The translations under genes were made by a program, and so were the position numbers. The notes under the pieces were generated by a model. It saw only the letters and a program-made list of their open reading frames with translations. It had not been told where the DNA came from and ran no database searches. This document shows, one piece after another, positions 23,849 to 31,554 of a DNA stretch of 51,960 nucleotides (position 1 is its first letter; every line of letters starts with the position of its first letter). The DNA is from JBDUCV01 sp040003255 (GTDB taxonomy: Bacteria; Actinomycetota; Actinomycetes; Mycobacteriales; Jatrophihabitantaceae), in assembly GCA_040003255.1 (NCBI GenBank), contig JBDUCV010000006.1, positions 1 to 51,960 of the forward strand. Direction: 5' to 3'.

Positions 23849-24991
23849 ATGACCGCATCAACCGGCGAGGTGCCGCTCAGCTCCCTCGGGGCGGCCCATC
23901 CCGAGCCCGACATGGTGCAGCTACTCACCCCCGAGGGCGTGCGTGTCGAGCACCCCGGCTATCCGCTCGAAATCAGCGATGACGAGATTGCCGCGCTCTA
24001 CCGCGATCTCGTGCTCGTCCGGCGCATCGACACCGAGGCGATCGCCTTGCAGCGGCAGGGCGAACTGGGGCTGTGGGCCTCACTGCTCGGGCAGGAAGGC
24101 GCCCAGGTCGGTGCCGGACGGGCGTTGCGGCACCAGGACATGTCCTTCCCGACCTATCGCGAGCACGGCGTGGCCTGGTGCCAGAACGTCGACCCGCTGG
24201 TGCTGCTCGGTCTGTTCCGCGGCACGAACCTCGGTGGCTGGAACCCACGCGACAACAACTTCAACCTGTACACAATTGTGATCGGCGCGCAGACGTTGCA
24301 TGCCGCTGGATACGCGATGGGCGTCGTCCGCGACGGCGCCGTCGGCACCGGCGACCCGGACCGTGACACCGCGGTGCTGGCCTTCTTCGGCGACGGAGCG
24401 TCAAGCCAAGGCGACGTGAACGAGTCCTTTGTGTGGGCGGCGGCCGATAACCTGCCGATCGTCTACTTCTGCCAGAACAACCAGTGGGCGATCTCGGCTC
24501 CGGTGAGCACGCAGAGCCGGGTCCCGTTGTACCAACGTTCGGCGGGTTTCGGCTTTCCGGGGTTACGCGTCGACGGCAACGACGTGCTGGCCAGCCTCGC
24601 CGTCACCCGCAAGGCGCTGGACGACGCGCGCAATGGCCAGGGGCCGACGTTGATCGAGGCGTACACCTACCGGATGAACCCGCACACCACGTCCGACGAT
24701 CCGACCCGGTACCGGCTCGGCGCCGATGCCGAGACGTGGAAGCTCAAGGATCCGATCGAGCGGGTGCGGGCCTACCTGGGCAGGCAGGCGCAGATCGGCA
24801 GCGAGTTCTTCGAGTCGGTCGAGCGCGAATCGCAGGCGCTGGCCGAACACATCCGGGCCGGCTGCCGGGCACTGCCCGATCCCGAACCGTTGTCGGTGTT
24901 CGAGCATGTGCACGCCGAGATGACTGACGAGCTGCGCGAGCAGCGCGCGGCGTTCGCGGCCTACCTGGACCAGTTCGAGGACGCATCATGA
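23849..24991 (+). CDS. pdhA: 2-oxoacid dehydrogenase E1 component, alpha subunit
   Basis: This is the thiamine-diphosphate decarboxylase half of a pyruvate or branched-chain 2-oxoacid dehydrogenase. The 380-aa protein contains the ThDP/Mg motif FFGDGASSQGDVNESFVWAA ending in CQNNQWAIS, the YREHGVAWC segment and the phosphorylation-loop-like region YRMNPHTTSDDPTRYR. The conserved regions do not settle pyruvate against branched-chain substrates; Mycobacterium genes annotated this way turned out to be branched-chain-specific. ATG 23849 has a GAGGAG site 5 nt upstream. It overlaps pdhB by ATGA. Confidence 0.88.
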   Translation: MTASTGEVPLSSLGAAHPEPDMVQLLTPEGVRVEHPGYPLEISDDEIAALYRDLVLVRRIDTEAIALQRQGELGLWASLLGQEGAQVGAGRALRHQDMSFPTYREHGVAWCQNVDPLVLLGLFRGTNLGGWNPRDNNFNLYTIVIGAQTLHAAGYAMGVVRDGAVGTGDPDRDTAVLAFFGDGASSQGDVNESFVWAAADNLPIVYFCQNNQWAISAPVSTQSRVPLYQRSAGFGFPGLRVDGNDVLASLAVTRKALDDARNGQGPTLIEAYTYRMNPHTTSDDPTRYRLGADAETWKLKDPIERVRAYLGRQAQIGSEFFESVERESQALAEHIRAGCRALPDPEPLSVFEHVHAEMTDELREQRAAFAAYLDQFEDAS

Positions 24992-25959
24992 GCGGCCCCG
25001 TCACGATGGCAAAGGCGCTCAATGCCGGGCTTCGTAAGACGCTCGAGGACGACCCCAAGGTCATCGTTATGGGCGAAGACGTCGGCAAGCTAGGCGGTGT
25101 CTTCCGCATCACCGACGGGCTGCAGAAGGACTTCGGTGAGCAGCGGGTGTTCGACACCCCGCTGGCCGAGGCCGGCATCATCGGCACCGCGGTTGGGTTG
25201 GCGATTCGCGGCTATCGGCCGGTCTGCGAGATCCAGTTCGACGGGTTCGTCTACCCCGGCTTCGACCAGATCGTCAGTCAGGTCGCCAAGATGCACAACC
25301 GCTCTGGTGGCACGCTGAAGATGCCGATCACCATCCGAATCCCGTTCGGCGGTGGCATCGGCGCGGTCGAGCATCACTCGGAATCCCCCGAGGCGTACTT
25401 CGCCCACACCGCAGGGCTGAAGGTGGTCGCCTGCTCGACTCCGTCGGATGCCTACTGGATGATCCAGCAGGCCGTGCACTCCGACGATCCAGTGATCTTC
25501 TTCGAACCCAAGCGGCGGTACTGGGCAAAGGGCGAGCTCGCTTCCGAGCCCGGGCCGTTGCATCAGGCACGAATCGTCCGGCCTGGCCGCGATGCCACCA
25601 TCGTCGCGTACGGGCCGATGGTGACCACCGCCCTCGAGAGTGCCGCCGCCGCCGCCGAGGACGGCCGCGACCTGGAGGTGATCGACCTGCGCTCGCTATC
25701 CCCGCTCGACACCGCGACCGTCGTCGAGTCGGTGCAACGGACCGGGCGGCTGGTGGTCGTCCACGAGGCAGCGGTGAGCTTCGGACTGGGCGCCGAGATT
25801 GCCGCGCGTGTGCAGGAGAAGGCGTTCTATTCCCTCGAGGCACCGGTCCTTCGCGTCGCCGGCTTCGACACGCCCTACCCGCCCAGCCGGCTGGAAGAAG
25901 ATTGGCTGCCTTCTGTCGACCGAATCCTGGACGCCATCGACCGCACTCTGGAGTACTGA
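24988..25959 (+). CDS. pdhB: 2-oxoacid dehydrogenase E1 component, beta subunit
   Basis: The 323-aa beta subunit completes the alpha2beta2 E1 and supplies the glutamate that activates ThDP, in the region VFDTPLAEAGIIGTAVGLAI. Other family blocks are VIVMGEDVGKLGGVFR, EIQFDGFVYPGFDQIVSQVAK, MPITIRIPFGGGIGAVEHHS, and the C-terminal transketolase domain with VIDLRSLSPLDTATV and DTPYPPSRLEEDWLP. It is translationally coupled to the alpha subunit (ATGA) and followed after 2 nt by the E2 gene, giving equal expression of the complex. Confidence 0.92.
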   Translation: MSGPVTMAKALNAGLRKTLEDDPKVIVMGEDVGKLGGVFRITDGLQKDFGEQRVFDTPLAEAGIIGTAVGLAIRGYRPVCEIQFDGFVYPGFDQIVSQVAKMHNRSGGTLKMPITIRIPFGGGIGAVEHHSESPEAYFAHTAGLKVVACSTPSDAYWMIQQAVHSDDPVIFFEPKRRYWAKGELASEPGPLHQARIVRPGRDATIVAYGPMVTTALESAAAAAEDGRDLEVIDLRSLSPLDTATVVESVQRTGRLVVVHEAAVSFGLGAEIAARVQEKAFYSLEAPVLRVAGFDTPYPPSRLEEDWLPSVDRILDAIDRTLEY

Positions 25960-25961
25960 CC

Positions 25962-27368
25962 GTGCCCGACCTCAAAGCATTCAAGCTGCCGGACGTCGGC
26001 GAGGGATTGACCGAGGCCGACATCCTGTCCTGGTCGGTCAAACCGGGAGACACCGTCGAGGTCAACCAGATCCTCGTCGAGGTCGAGACGGCAAAGGCCG
26101 CGGTCGAACTGCCATCGCCGTACGCCGGCGTGGTGGCCGAGCTGCACGCCGCAGCGGGCGACACGGTCGAGGTCGGCAGACCGATCATCACGATCGACGT
26201 CAGCCCGGCGGGGACGGCGCAACTGCCGCCGGACGGCGGCAGCGCACACGAGGACATGGTGCCGTCGCCCGCGCCGCCGGCGCCCGCATTGCCGACCGAA
26301 GGATCGTCCGGCGGCGAGACTCAGCGCCAGCCCGTGCTGGTTGGCTACGGGCCCAGGTCTGGTACGGCGGCCCGTCGAGCCCGCAAGAACCCCACGACGA
26401 TCGCGGTGACCCCTTCGGTCGAGACTGCCTTCAACGTGCCGCCCGCACCGACCGACGAGCCCGAGCCGGTCCACCATGTACTGGCCAAGCCGCCAGTGCG
26501 CAAGCTCGCCAAATCACTGGGTGTCGACATCGCCGGCGTAGCGCCCACCGGCCCGAACGGAACCGTGTCGCGGGCCGACGTCCAGGCAGCGAGCTCCACT
26601 GGCGACGCTGAGGCGGCGCGCCACGATGGGAGCCCCGGGGGACACGCCGCCGCTGGGCAGGCGGCAGAAACCCGCGTCCCGATCAAGGGCGTACGCAAAC
26701 ACACCGCAGCCGCGATGGTGGCCTCGGCGTTCACGGCGCCGCACGTCACCGAGTTCATCACCGTCGACGTCACGCCGATGATGGAGCTGCGCACCCGAAT
26801 CGCGGCTCGATTCGAATTCCGCGACGTCAAGGTGTCGCCACTGCTCTTTGTCGCCAAGGCAGTGATCCTCGCCGTGAAGCGCACGCCGCAGATCAACGCG
26901 ACGTGGGACGAGGCGGCCGGCGAGATCGTTCTCAAGCACTACGTGAACCTCGGCATCGCCGCGGCGACAGACCGCGGGCTGATCGTGCCGAACATCAAGA
27001 ACGCCGACCGCCTGGCACTGCATGAGCTGGCCGCGGCCGTCGGCGCGCTGACTGATCTTGCCCGGTCGGGCAAGACGCCACCATCCGATATGGCCGGGGG
27101 AACGATCACAATCACCAACGTCGGGGTATTCGGAGTCGACACCGGAACGCCGATCCTCAACCCGGGCGAGGCGGGCATCGTCGCGTTCGGCGCGGTTCGC
27201 CGGATGCCATGGGTGGTCGGCGCCGGCACGAGCGAGCAGATCGTCCCCCGGTGGGTGACCCAGTTGGCCGTGTCGTTCGACCACCGGGTGGTCGACGGGC
27301 AGCAGGGCTCGCAATTCCTTGCCGACGTGGCAGGAATCCTGGCCGATCCGGCCCTCGCGCTGCTCTAA
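25962..27368 (+). CDS. pdhC: Dihydrolipoamide acyltransferase (E2)
   Basis: The 468-aa E2 core subunit has one lipoyl domain (residues ~2-77) with the lipoylated Lys45 in VEVETAKAAVELPSP, then a Pro/Ala/Glu-rich linker. A peripheral subunit-binding domain (~170-205) reads VRKLAKSLGVDIAGVAPTGP, after which comes the catalytic domain with SFDHRVVDGQQGSQF carrying the active-site His and Asp. GTG 25962 starts 2 nt after the E1 beta stop. No E3 (lpd) gene follows, so the complex must borrow a lipoamide dehydrogenase encoded elsewhere. One lipoyl domain is more typical of the branched-chain type than of pyruvate-specific E2 proteins. Confidence 0.9.
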   Translation: MPDLKAFKLPDVGEGLTEADILSWSVKPGDTVEVNQILVEVETAKAAVELPSPYAGVVAELHAAAGDTVEVGRPIITIDVSPAGTAQLPPDGGSAHEDMVPSPAPPAPALPTEGSSGGETQRQPVLVGYGPRSGTAARRARKNPTTIAVTPSVETAFNVPPAPTDEPEPVHHVLAKPPVRKLAKSLGVDIAGVAPTGPNGTVSRADVQAASSTGDAEAARHDGSPGGHAAAGQAAETRVPIKGVRKHTAAAMVASAFTAPHVTEFITVDVTPMMELRTRIAARFEFRDVKVSPLLFVAKAVILAVKRTPQINATWDEAAGEIVLKHYVNLGIAAATDRGLIVPNIKNADRLALHELAAAVGALTDLARSGKTPPSDMAGGTITITNVGVFGVDTGTPILNPGEAGIVAFGAVRRMPWVVGAGTSEQIVPRWVTQLAVSFDHRVVDGQQGSQFLADVAGILADPALALL

Positions 27369-27561
27369 TCGGCGCGATCTGCCCGAATATTCCGGTCCAC
27401 CCATCTGGCGTTCGACTGAAAGCGATGCCGGGGTGCGGAATATTAGGCAGGGATGCTATCGTTACTAACACATCGAGGCTGAGCTAGCTGGATCGGCGAA
27501 CGATCCGCTACCCCGCCCCGACACCGAAATGGATCCACCCGAGAACCCGGAGGCGGGAATC

Positions 27562-27696
27562 ATGAAGAGCAAGGTCGTCAGCAAGATGCGGCAGCGCCGC
27601 GACGCGCGCGAGTTCGAGCGCACCATGCACGACGCGTCACCGTCGATGCGCCACGAGCTGATGGTGCTCGCCGCGCGCCACGACTTCACGCGCTGA
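27562..27696 (+). CDS. Conserved-type small basic protein (44 aa)
   Basis: This is a short frame reading MKSKVVSKMRQRRDAREFER followed by a helix with ASPSMRHELMVLAARHD. A GGAGGCGGG ribosome binding site lies 5 nt before the ATG, and a clean hairpin terminator follows the stop. From memory, similar actinobacterial small proteins share the FxRxxxxASPSMxxEL pattern; their function is unknown. It is rich in Arg and Lys and predicted helical. The 190-bp leader also holds GGATCG-N5-CGATCC (27490-27506). Confidence 0.72.
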   Translation: MKSKVVSKMRQRRDAREFERTMHDASPSMRHELMVLAARHDFTR

Positions 27697-27712
27697 CCTC
27701 AGCGCACCACCC

Positions 27713-27742
27713 CGAGCCCGGCCCCGAGAGGGACCGGGCTCG
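27713..27742 (+). terminator. Hairpin terminator after the 44-aa gene
   Basis: CGAGCCCGG (27713-27721) pairs perfectly with CCGGGCTCG (27734-27742) across a 12-nt loop, starting 16 bp past the stop codon. Confidence 0.65.
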
Positions 27743-27856
27743 CTGCATGCCGGTCCGCTGCACTGCCGCCTAGAACCTGAGTTCACGGCGGTCACGACTC
27801 GGGGCCCGAGTGATCGGGCTGGAATGAACCCGTGTTCCCGGAGGCTGAACACCGTC

Positions 27857-29650
27857 GTGAGCACCCTGCCTCAGCCCCGCGTCCGTGCCCCCGAGCTGCG
27901 AACGCGTGGCGGGTGGCTCAACACTGACGGTCCGCTTTCGCTGGCCGATCTGCGGGGCAAAATCGTACTGCTCGATTTCTGGACGTTCGCCTGCGTGAAC
28001 TGCCTGCATGTGTTGGACGAACTGCGGCCCCTCGAGCGCAAATACCGCGACGTCCTAGTCGTGGTCGGCGTCCACTCGCCCAAGTTCGCCCACGAGACCG
28101 AGCACGCTGCAGTAGCTGCCGCCATCGAACGCTACGAGGTGTACCACCCCGTGCTGGACGACCCCGACCTGGCGCTCTGGCGGCAGTACGCGGTGCGGGC
28201 GTGGCCCACGCTCGTCCTCGTCGACCCCGAGGGATACATCGTCGCGCAGGCCGCGGGCGAGGGGCATATCAGCGGCCTCGACCGGATCATCGGGGAACTG
28301 GTCCACACCCACCAGGCGAATGGCACGTTGAATCGTGGCAACGGCCGTAACGAGCACCCACCTCGTGCTGCCGCCGACCTGCGGTTCCCAGCGAAGGCCG
28401 TCGCGTTGGCCGACTCGCTACTCGTCGCAGACGCCGGACAGCACCAGCTCGTCGAACTGGCACGAGACGGTGTGACGGTGCTTCGGCGGATCGGCTCTGG
28501 ATCGCGTGGCGCGCGGGACGGCCCGTCCGACGCCGCTTCTTTCGCCGAACCGAGCGGGCTCGCCTTGCTGCCACCCGCAGTTGCGGGCTTCGACGTCGTA
28601 GTCGCCGATACCGCCAACCATGTCCTGCGGGGTGTGCGGCTGGATGACGGTGCAGTGGTCGCGACAATCGACTTGCCGGGAAGGCTCACCCAGACGACTG
28701 TCACCGGCGCCGTCCCCGCGGTGTTGTCACCCTGGGATGTGGCTTGGTGGCCGGCGATCAAGCGGGTGGTGGTCGCCGCGGCGGGCGTGCACTTGCTGCT
28801 GAGCTGGGATCCGGCGACGGGCCGGGTCGAGATCCTCGCCGGCACCACCGTCGAGGGGCTGCGCGACGGCCCGGCGTTCGATGGCTGGCTGGCGCAGCCG
28901 TCCGGGCTGGCTGTCGACGACGATCGGCTGTGGTTCGTCGACGCCGAGACCTCGTCACTGCGTTTTCTCGACGTCGAGCGGCAGCTGCACACCGTCGTCG
29001 GGCAAGGGCTGTTCGAGTTCGGCCACCTGGACGGGCCGGGTGCCACGGCGCGGTTGCAACATCCGCTCGGCGTGACGATGCTGGCTGACCGATCGGTGGC
29101 CGTGCTCGATGCGTACAACGGGGCGGTCCGCCGCTACGACCCGGTCACCGACCTGGTCAGCACGCTTGCCTCCGGGCTGGCCGAACCGACCGGTGCAGTG
29201 CTCGTCGAAGGCGAGCTGGTGGTTGTCGAGTCGGCGGCCCATCGGCTGGTTCGTCCCGTCGGGCCCGCTCGGCGGCACGTAGGAGAGGCGCGGCACACCG
29301 AGCGTCCAGCGTCGTCCCTCGCGCCGGGGTCGATCCTCCTCGATGTTGTCTTCACCCCACCACCGGGGCGCAAGCTCGACGACCGCGACGGCCCCGCGAC
29401 CAGGCTGAGCGTCAGTGCGTCACCGCCTGAGCTGCTGGTCAGCGGCGCGGGCGACGGCACCGCGCTGCGACGTGAGTTGGTGCTCGCGCAGGGAACCGGC
29501 ACGATTCACGTCACCGCGCAGGCCGCGGCCTGCGACGACGACCCGGCTATCGCCAATCCGGCCTGTCACCTCGCTCGGCAGGACTGGGGAGTTCCGGTGG
29601 AAATCGGCCCGAGCGGTGCCGACGAACTGCGGTTGATGCTGCTCGGCTAA
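27857..29650 (+). CDS. Thioredoxin-like/NHL-repeat protein
   Basis: The 597-aa protein has a thioredoxin-fold domain first (residues ~20-155) with the redox-type motif FWTFACVNCLHVLDELRPL (Cys-x-x-Cys as CVNC) and cis-Pro segment AWPTLVLVDPEG. An NHL beta-propeller follows (~180-500), with repeats such as LLVADAGQHQLVEL, VVVADTANHVLRGV, LWFVDAETSSLRFL and VAVLDAYNGAVRRY. A small C-terminal beta domain completes it. The architecture matches NHLRC2-type proteins. No signal peptide is seen, so it is likely cytosolic. GTG 27857 is chosen; ATG 27824 is possible. It converges with the phosphatase gene, sharing stop-codon bases. Confidence 0.85.
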   Translation: MSTLPQPRVRAPELRTRGGWLNTDGPLSLADLRGKIVLLDFWTFACVNCLHVLDELRPLERKYRDVLVVVGVHSPKFAHETEHAAVAAAIERYEVYHPVLDDPDLALWRQYAVRAWPTLVLVDPEGYIVAQAAGEGHISGLDRIIGELVHTHQANGTLNRGNGRNEHPPRAAADLRFPAKAVALADSLLVADAGQHQLVELARDGVTVLRRIGSGSRGARDGPSDAASFAEPSGLALLPPAVAGFDVVVADTANHVLRGVRLDDGAVVATIDLPGRLTQTTVTGAVPAVLSPWDVAWWPAIKRVVVAAAGVHLLLSWDPATGRVEILAGTTVEGLRDGPAFDGWLAQPSGLAVDDDRLWFVDAETSSLRFLDVERQLHTVVGQGLFEFGHLDGPGATARLQHPLGVTMLADRSVAVLDAYNGAVRRYDPVTDLVSTLASGLAEPTGAVLVEGELVVVESAAHRLVRPVGPARRHVGEARHTERPASSLAPGSILLDVVFTPPPGRKLDDRDGPATRLSVSASPPELLVSGAGDGTALRRELVLAQGTGTIHVTAQAAACDDDPAIANPACHLARQDWGVPVEIGPSGADELRLMLLG

Positions 29651-29656
29651 CCGAGC
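29641..29656. repeat. Palindrome containing both convergent stop codons
   Basis: GCTCGG-CTAA-CCGAGC has 6-bp perfect arms around CTAA, which supplies TAA to the plus-strand gene and TAG to the minus-strand gene. It may act as a minimal two-way terminator. Confidence 0.5.
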
Positions 29657-30435
29657 AGGGACCCACGTAGTGCCGTCGCGTCCTCGTCGGTCCAGCCGTT
29701 GGTGCGAAGCCATTTGCCGGGTCCGCCGTAGTCGGCATCGAGCAGCCCGAACAGGCCAGCTAGCGTCTCGGCGCGGGGCCAATGCCGATCGGCGGGCGAA
29801 TCGTCGACATCGCCGGCGTAGGTGGGTGAGCTCGCCAACCGCGAGAGCACCGCCGCCAGTCGCTCGCCGGTGCGCGTGTAGTCCTCGACGATGGCGTCGC
29901 GGTCAGCGCCGACCTCGTCCAAGGCCATCGCGATCACGACACCGGTGCGGTCCTTGCCCGCTGCGCAATGCACGATCGTCGCACCGGCAGATTGCGCCAC
30001 GAGCCGCAGCGCCGCCACCACCGAATCGGGACGATCGAGCAAGTAGCGCAGGTAGGTCTCGGCCATACTTCGCCGGTTGAAGTTCTCCCGCGCGCGGCGT
30101 TCCTGCCATGGAAGCAGGACGGGTGCGTCGGCCGCCGCGTCGGTGTTCTGGCCCGCCTCGGGGAACAGCGACAGGTTGACCACGTGAACCCGGCCGTCGA
30201 CGACAAGCGGCCCGGGCCCCTCGCTGTCTACCTCAACCTTCGTGCGCAGGTCTGCGACCGTCGTGACCTGACGAGCCTCGACCAGTTCGCGCACGTCTGC
30301 CGGGGTCAACCCCTGCAGGTTGTCCGCCCGGATCAGCCGACCAGGCTGCACCATGGCATCGCCAGCCGGTAGCCCGCCGACGTCGCGGACGTTCGCCGCG
30401 CCTTCGAGGCAGATCCACATCGGCGCGGCAGTCAC
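29647..30435 (-). CDS. Tyrosine-protein phosphatase (PTP/DSP superfamily)
   Basis: The 262-aa protein has the signature loop VHCAAGKDRTGVVIA (His-Cys-x5-Arg) near residue 150, and the N-terminal family motifs ANVRDVGGLP, LIRADNLQGLTPADV and VADLRTKVEVD. This is the Y_phosphatase3 group, which includes Mycobacterium PtpB. PtpB is secreted and also acts on phosphoinositides, but no signal is seen here. GTG 30435 is chosen; ATG 30420 is also possible. It is divergent from the epimerase gene with an 86-bp gap. Confidence 0.87.
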   Translation of the reverse strand: MTAAPMWICLEGAANVRDVGGLPAGDAMVQPGRLIRADNLQGLTPADVRELVEARQVTTVADLRTKVEVDSEGPGPLVVDGRVHVVNLSLFPEAGQNTDAAADAPVLLPWQERRARENFNRRSMAETYLRYLLDRPDSVVAALRLVAQSAGATIVHCAAGKDRTGVVIAMALDEVGADRDAIVEDYTRTGERLAAVLSRLASSPTYAGDVDDSPADRHWPRAETLAGLFGLLDADYGGPGKWLRTNGWTDEDATALRGSLLG

Positions 30436-30521
30436 GACACCCAAGCCTAATGGGTGGCCGCCGAAGCCCACGGCGGCAGCCCTTTACAGTGATGCGCCAT
30501 GACCCGCAGACGGGCAACGGC

Positions 30522-31511
30522 ATGAGGGTCGTCGTCACCGGCGGCGCAGGTTTCATCGGCGCCCAGGTGACCGCGGCGCTGGCCGCAGCGCCCGATATCG
30601 ACGAGGTCGTCGTCCTGGACGATCTCTCCTCAGGGGATCTGGCCAATCTGGACGGTCTGGACGTGCCGATCGTCCTTGGCAGCGTGCTCGACGACCGGGT
30701 GCTCGCGCGCGCCATGCGCCGCGCCGACGCGGTCGTGCATCTCGCCGCGATCCCGTCGGTGCCCCGCTCGCTGCTCGATCCGATCGCCAGCCACCAGGTG
30801 ATCGCAACCGGCACGCTGCACGTGCTCGAGGCGGCCCGCCACGCCGGTGACCCATACGTCGTCGTCGCGTCGTCGTCGTCGGTGTACGGCGCGAGTCTGG
30901 AGCTACCCAAACGCGAGACCATGCGCGCTGCGCCGCTCAGCCCATACGCGGCCGCCAAGCTAGCGGCGGAGTCCTACGCCCTCGCCTATGCAAGCTGCTT
31001 CGACCTCGAGACCCTGGCGCTGCGGTTCTTCAACGTCTTCGGGCCACTGCAGTCGACGACGCATGCGTACGCGGCGGTCGTCCCGGCGTTCCTCGAGGCC
31101 GCGCTCGCCGGCCGGCCGCTGATGGTGCACGGTGACGGGCGGCAGACCCGTGATTTCACCTATGTCGGCAGTGTCGTTGCGGTCATTTGCGACGCCGTGC
31201 GCCGCCGGGTGACGAGCGAGCTGCCCGTGAACGTCGCGTTCGGCACCCGAACGTCATTGCTGGAGCTGATCGCCGAGCTCGAGGTCGTGCTCGGTCATCC
31301 GCTTGCGCGACAGCACGTCGATAGTCGGGTGGGCGACGTTCCAGATTCGCAGGCTGACCCGACCCGGCTGCGCGAGCTGTTTCCCGGCGTCGCACCGGTG
31401 GCGATCCGCGAAGGCCTGCGCGTGACCGCCGATTGGGTGGCCAGCCAAGCTTCGAACGCGGGACTGTCGATTCGGGCCGCGGCGGGACGTCCCATGAGAG
31501 CCGCCGACTAG
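30522..31511 (+). CDS. NAD-dependent epimerase/dehydratase (extended SDR)
   Basis: The 329-aa extended short-chain dehydrogenase has the Rossmann motif VVVTGGAGFIGAQV at the N-terminus, LAAIPSVPRSLLDP, and the catalytic Tyr/Lys in SPYAAAKLAAESYA with the upstream Ser in ASSSSVYGAS. RFFNVFGP and DGRQTRDFTYVGSV are the substrate-pocket blocks typical of UDP-glucose 4-epimerase and dTDP-glucose dehydratase relatives. The exact sugar nucleotide cannot be told. ATG 30522 is chosen so the Rossmann strand begins at residue 2; ATG 30492 is an in-frame alternative just after a TACAGT -10-like box. Confidence 0.83.
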   Translation: MRVVVTGGAGFIGAQVTAALAAAPDIDEVVVLDDLSSGDLANLDGLDVPIVLGSVLDDRVLARAMRRADAVVHLAAIPSVPRSLLDPIASHQVIATGTLHVLEAARHAGDPYVVVASSSSVYGASLELPKRETMRAAPLSPYAAAKLAAESYALAYASCFDLETLALRFFNVFGPLQSTTHAYAAVVPAFLEAALAGRPLMVHGDGRQTRDFTYVGSVVAVICDAVRRRVTSELPVNVAFGTRTSLLELIAELEVVLGHPLARQHVDSRVGDVPDSQADPTRLRELFPGVAPVAIREGLRVTADWVASQASNAGLSIRAAAGRPMRAAD

Positions 31512-31554
31512 CGTGCCGACTGCCAATAACGCGGCCGGCCAGCGTCCCGACTGC

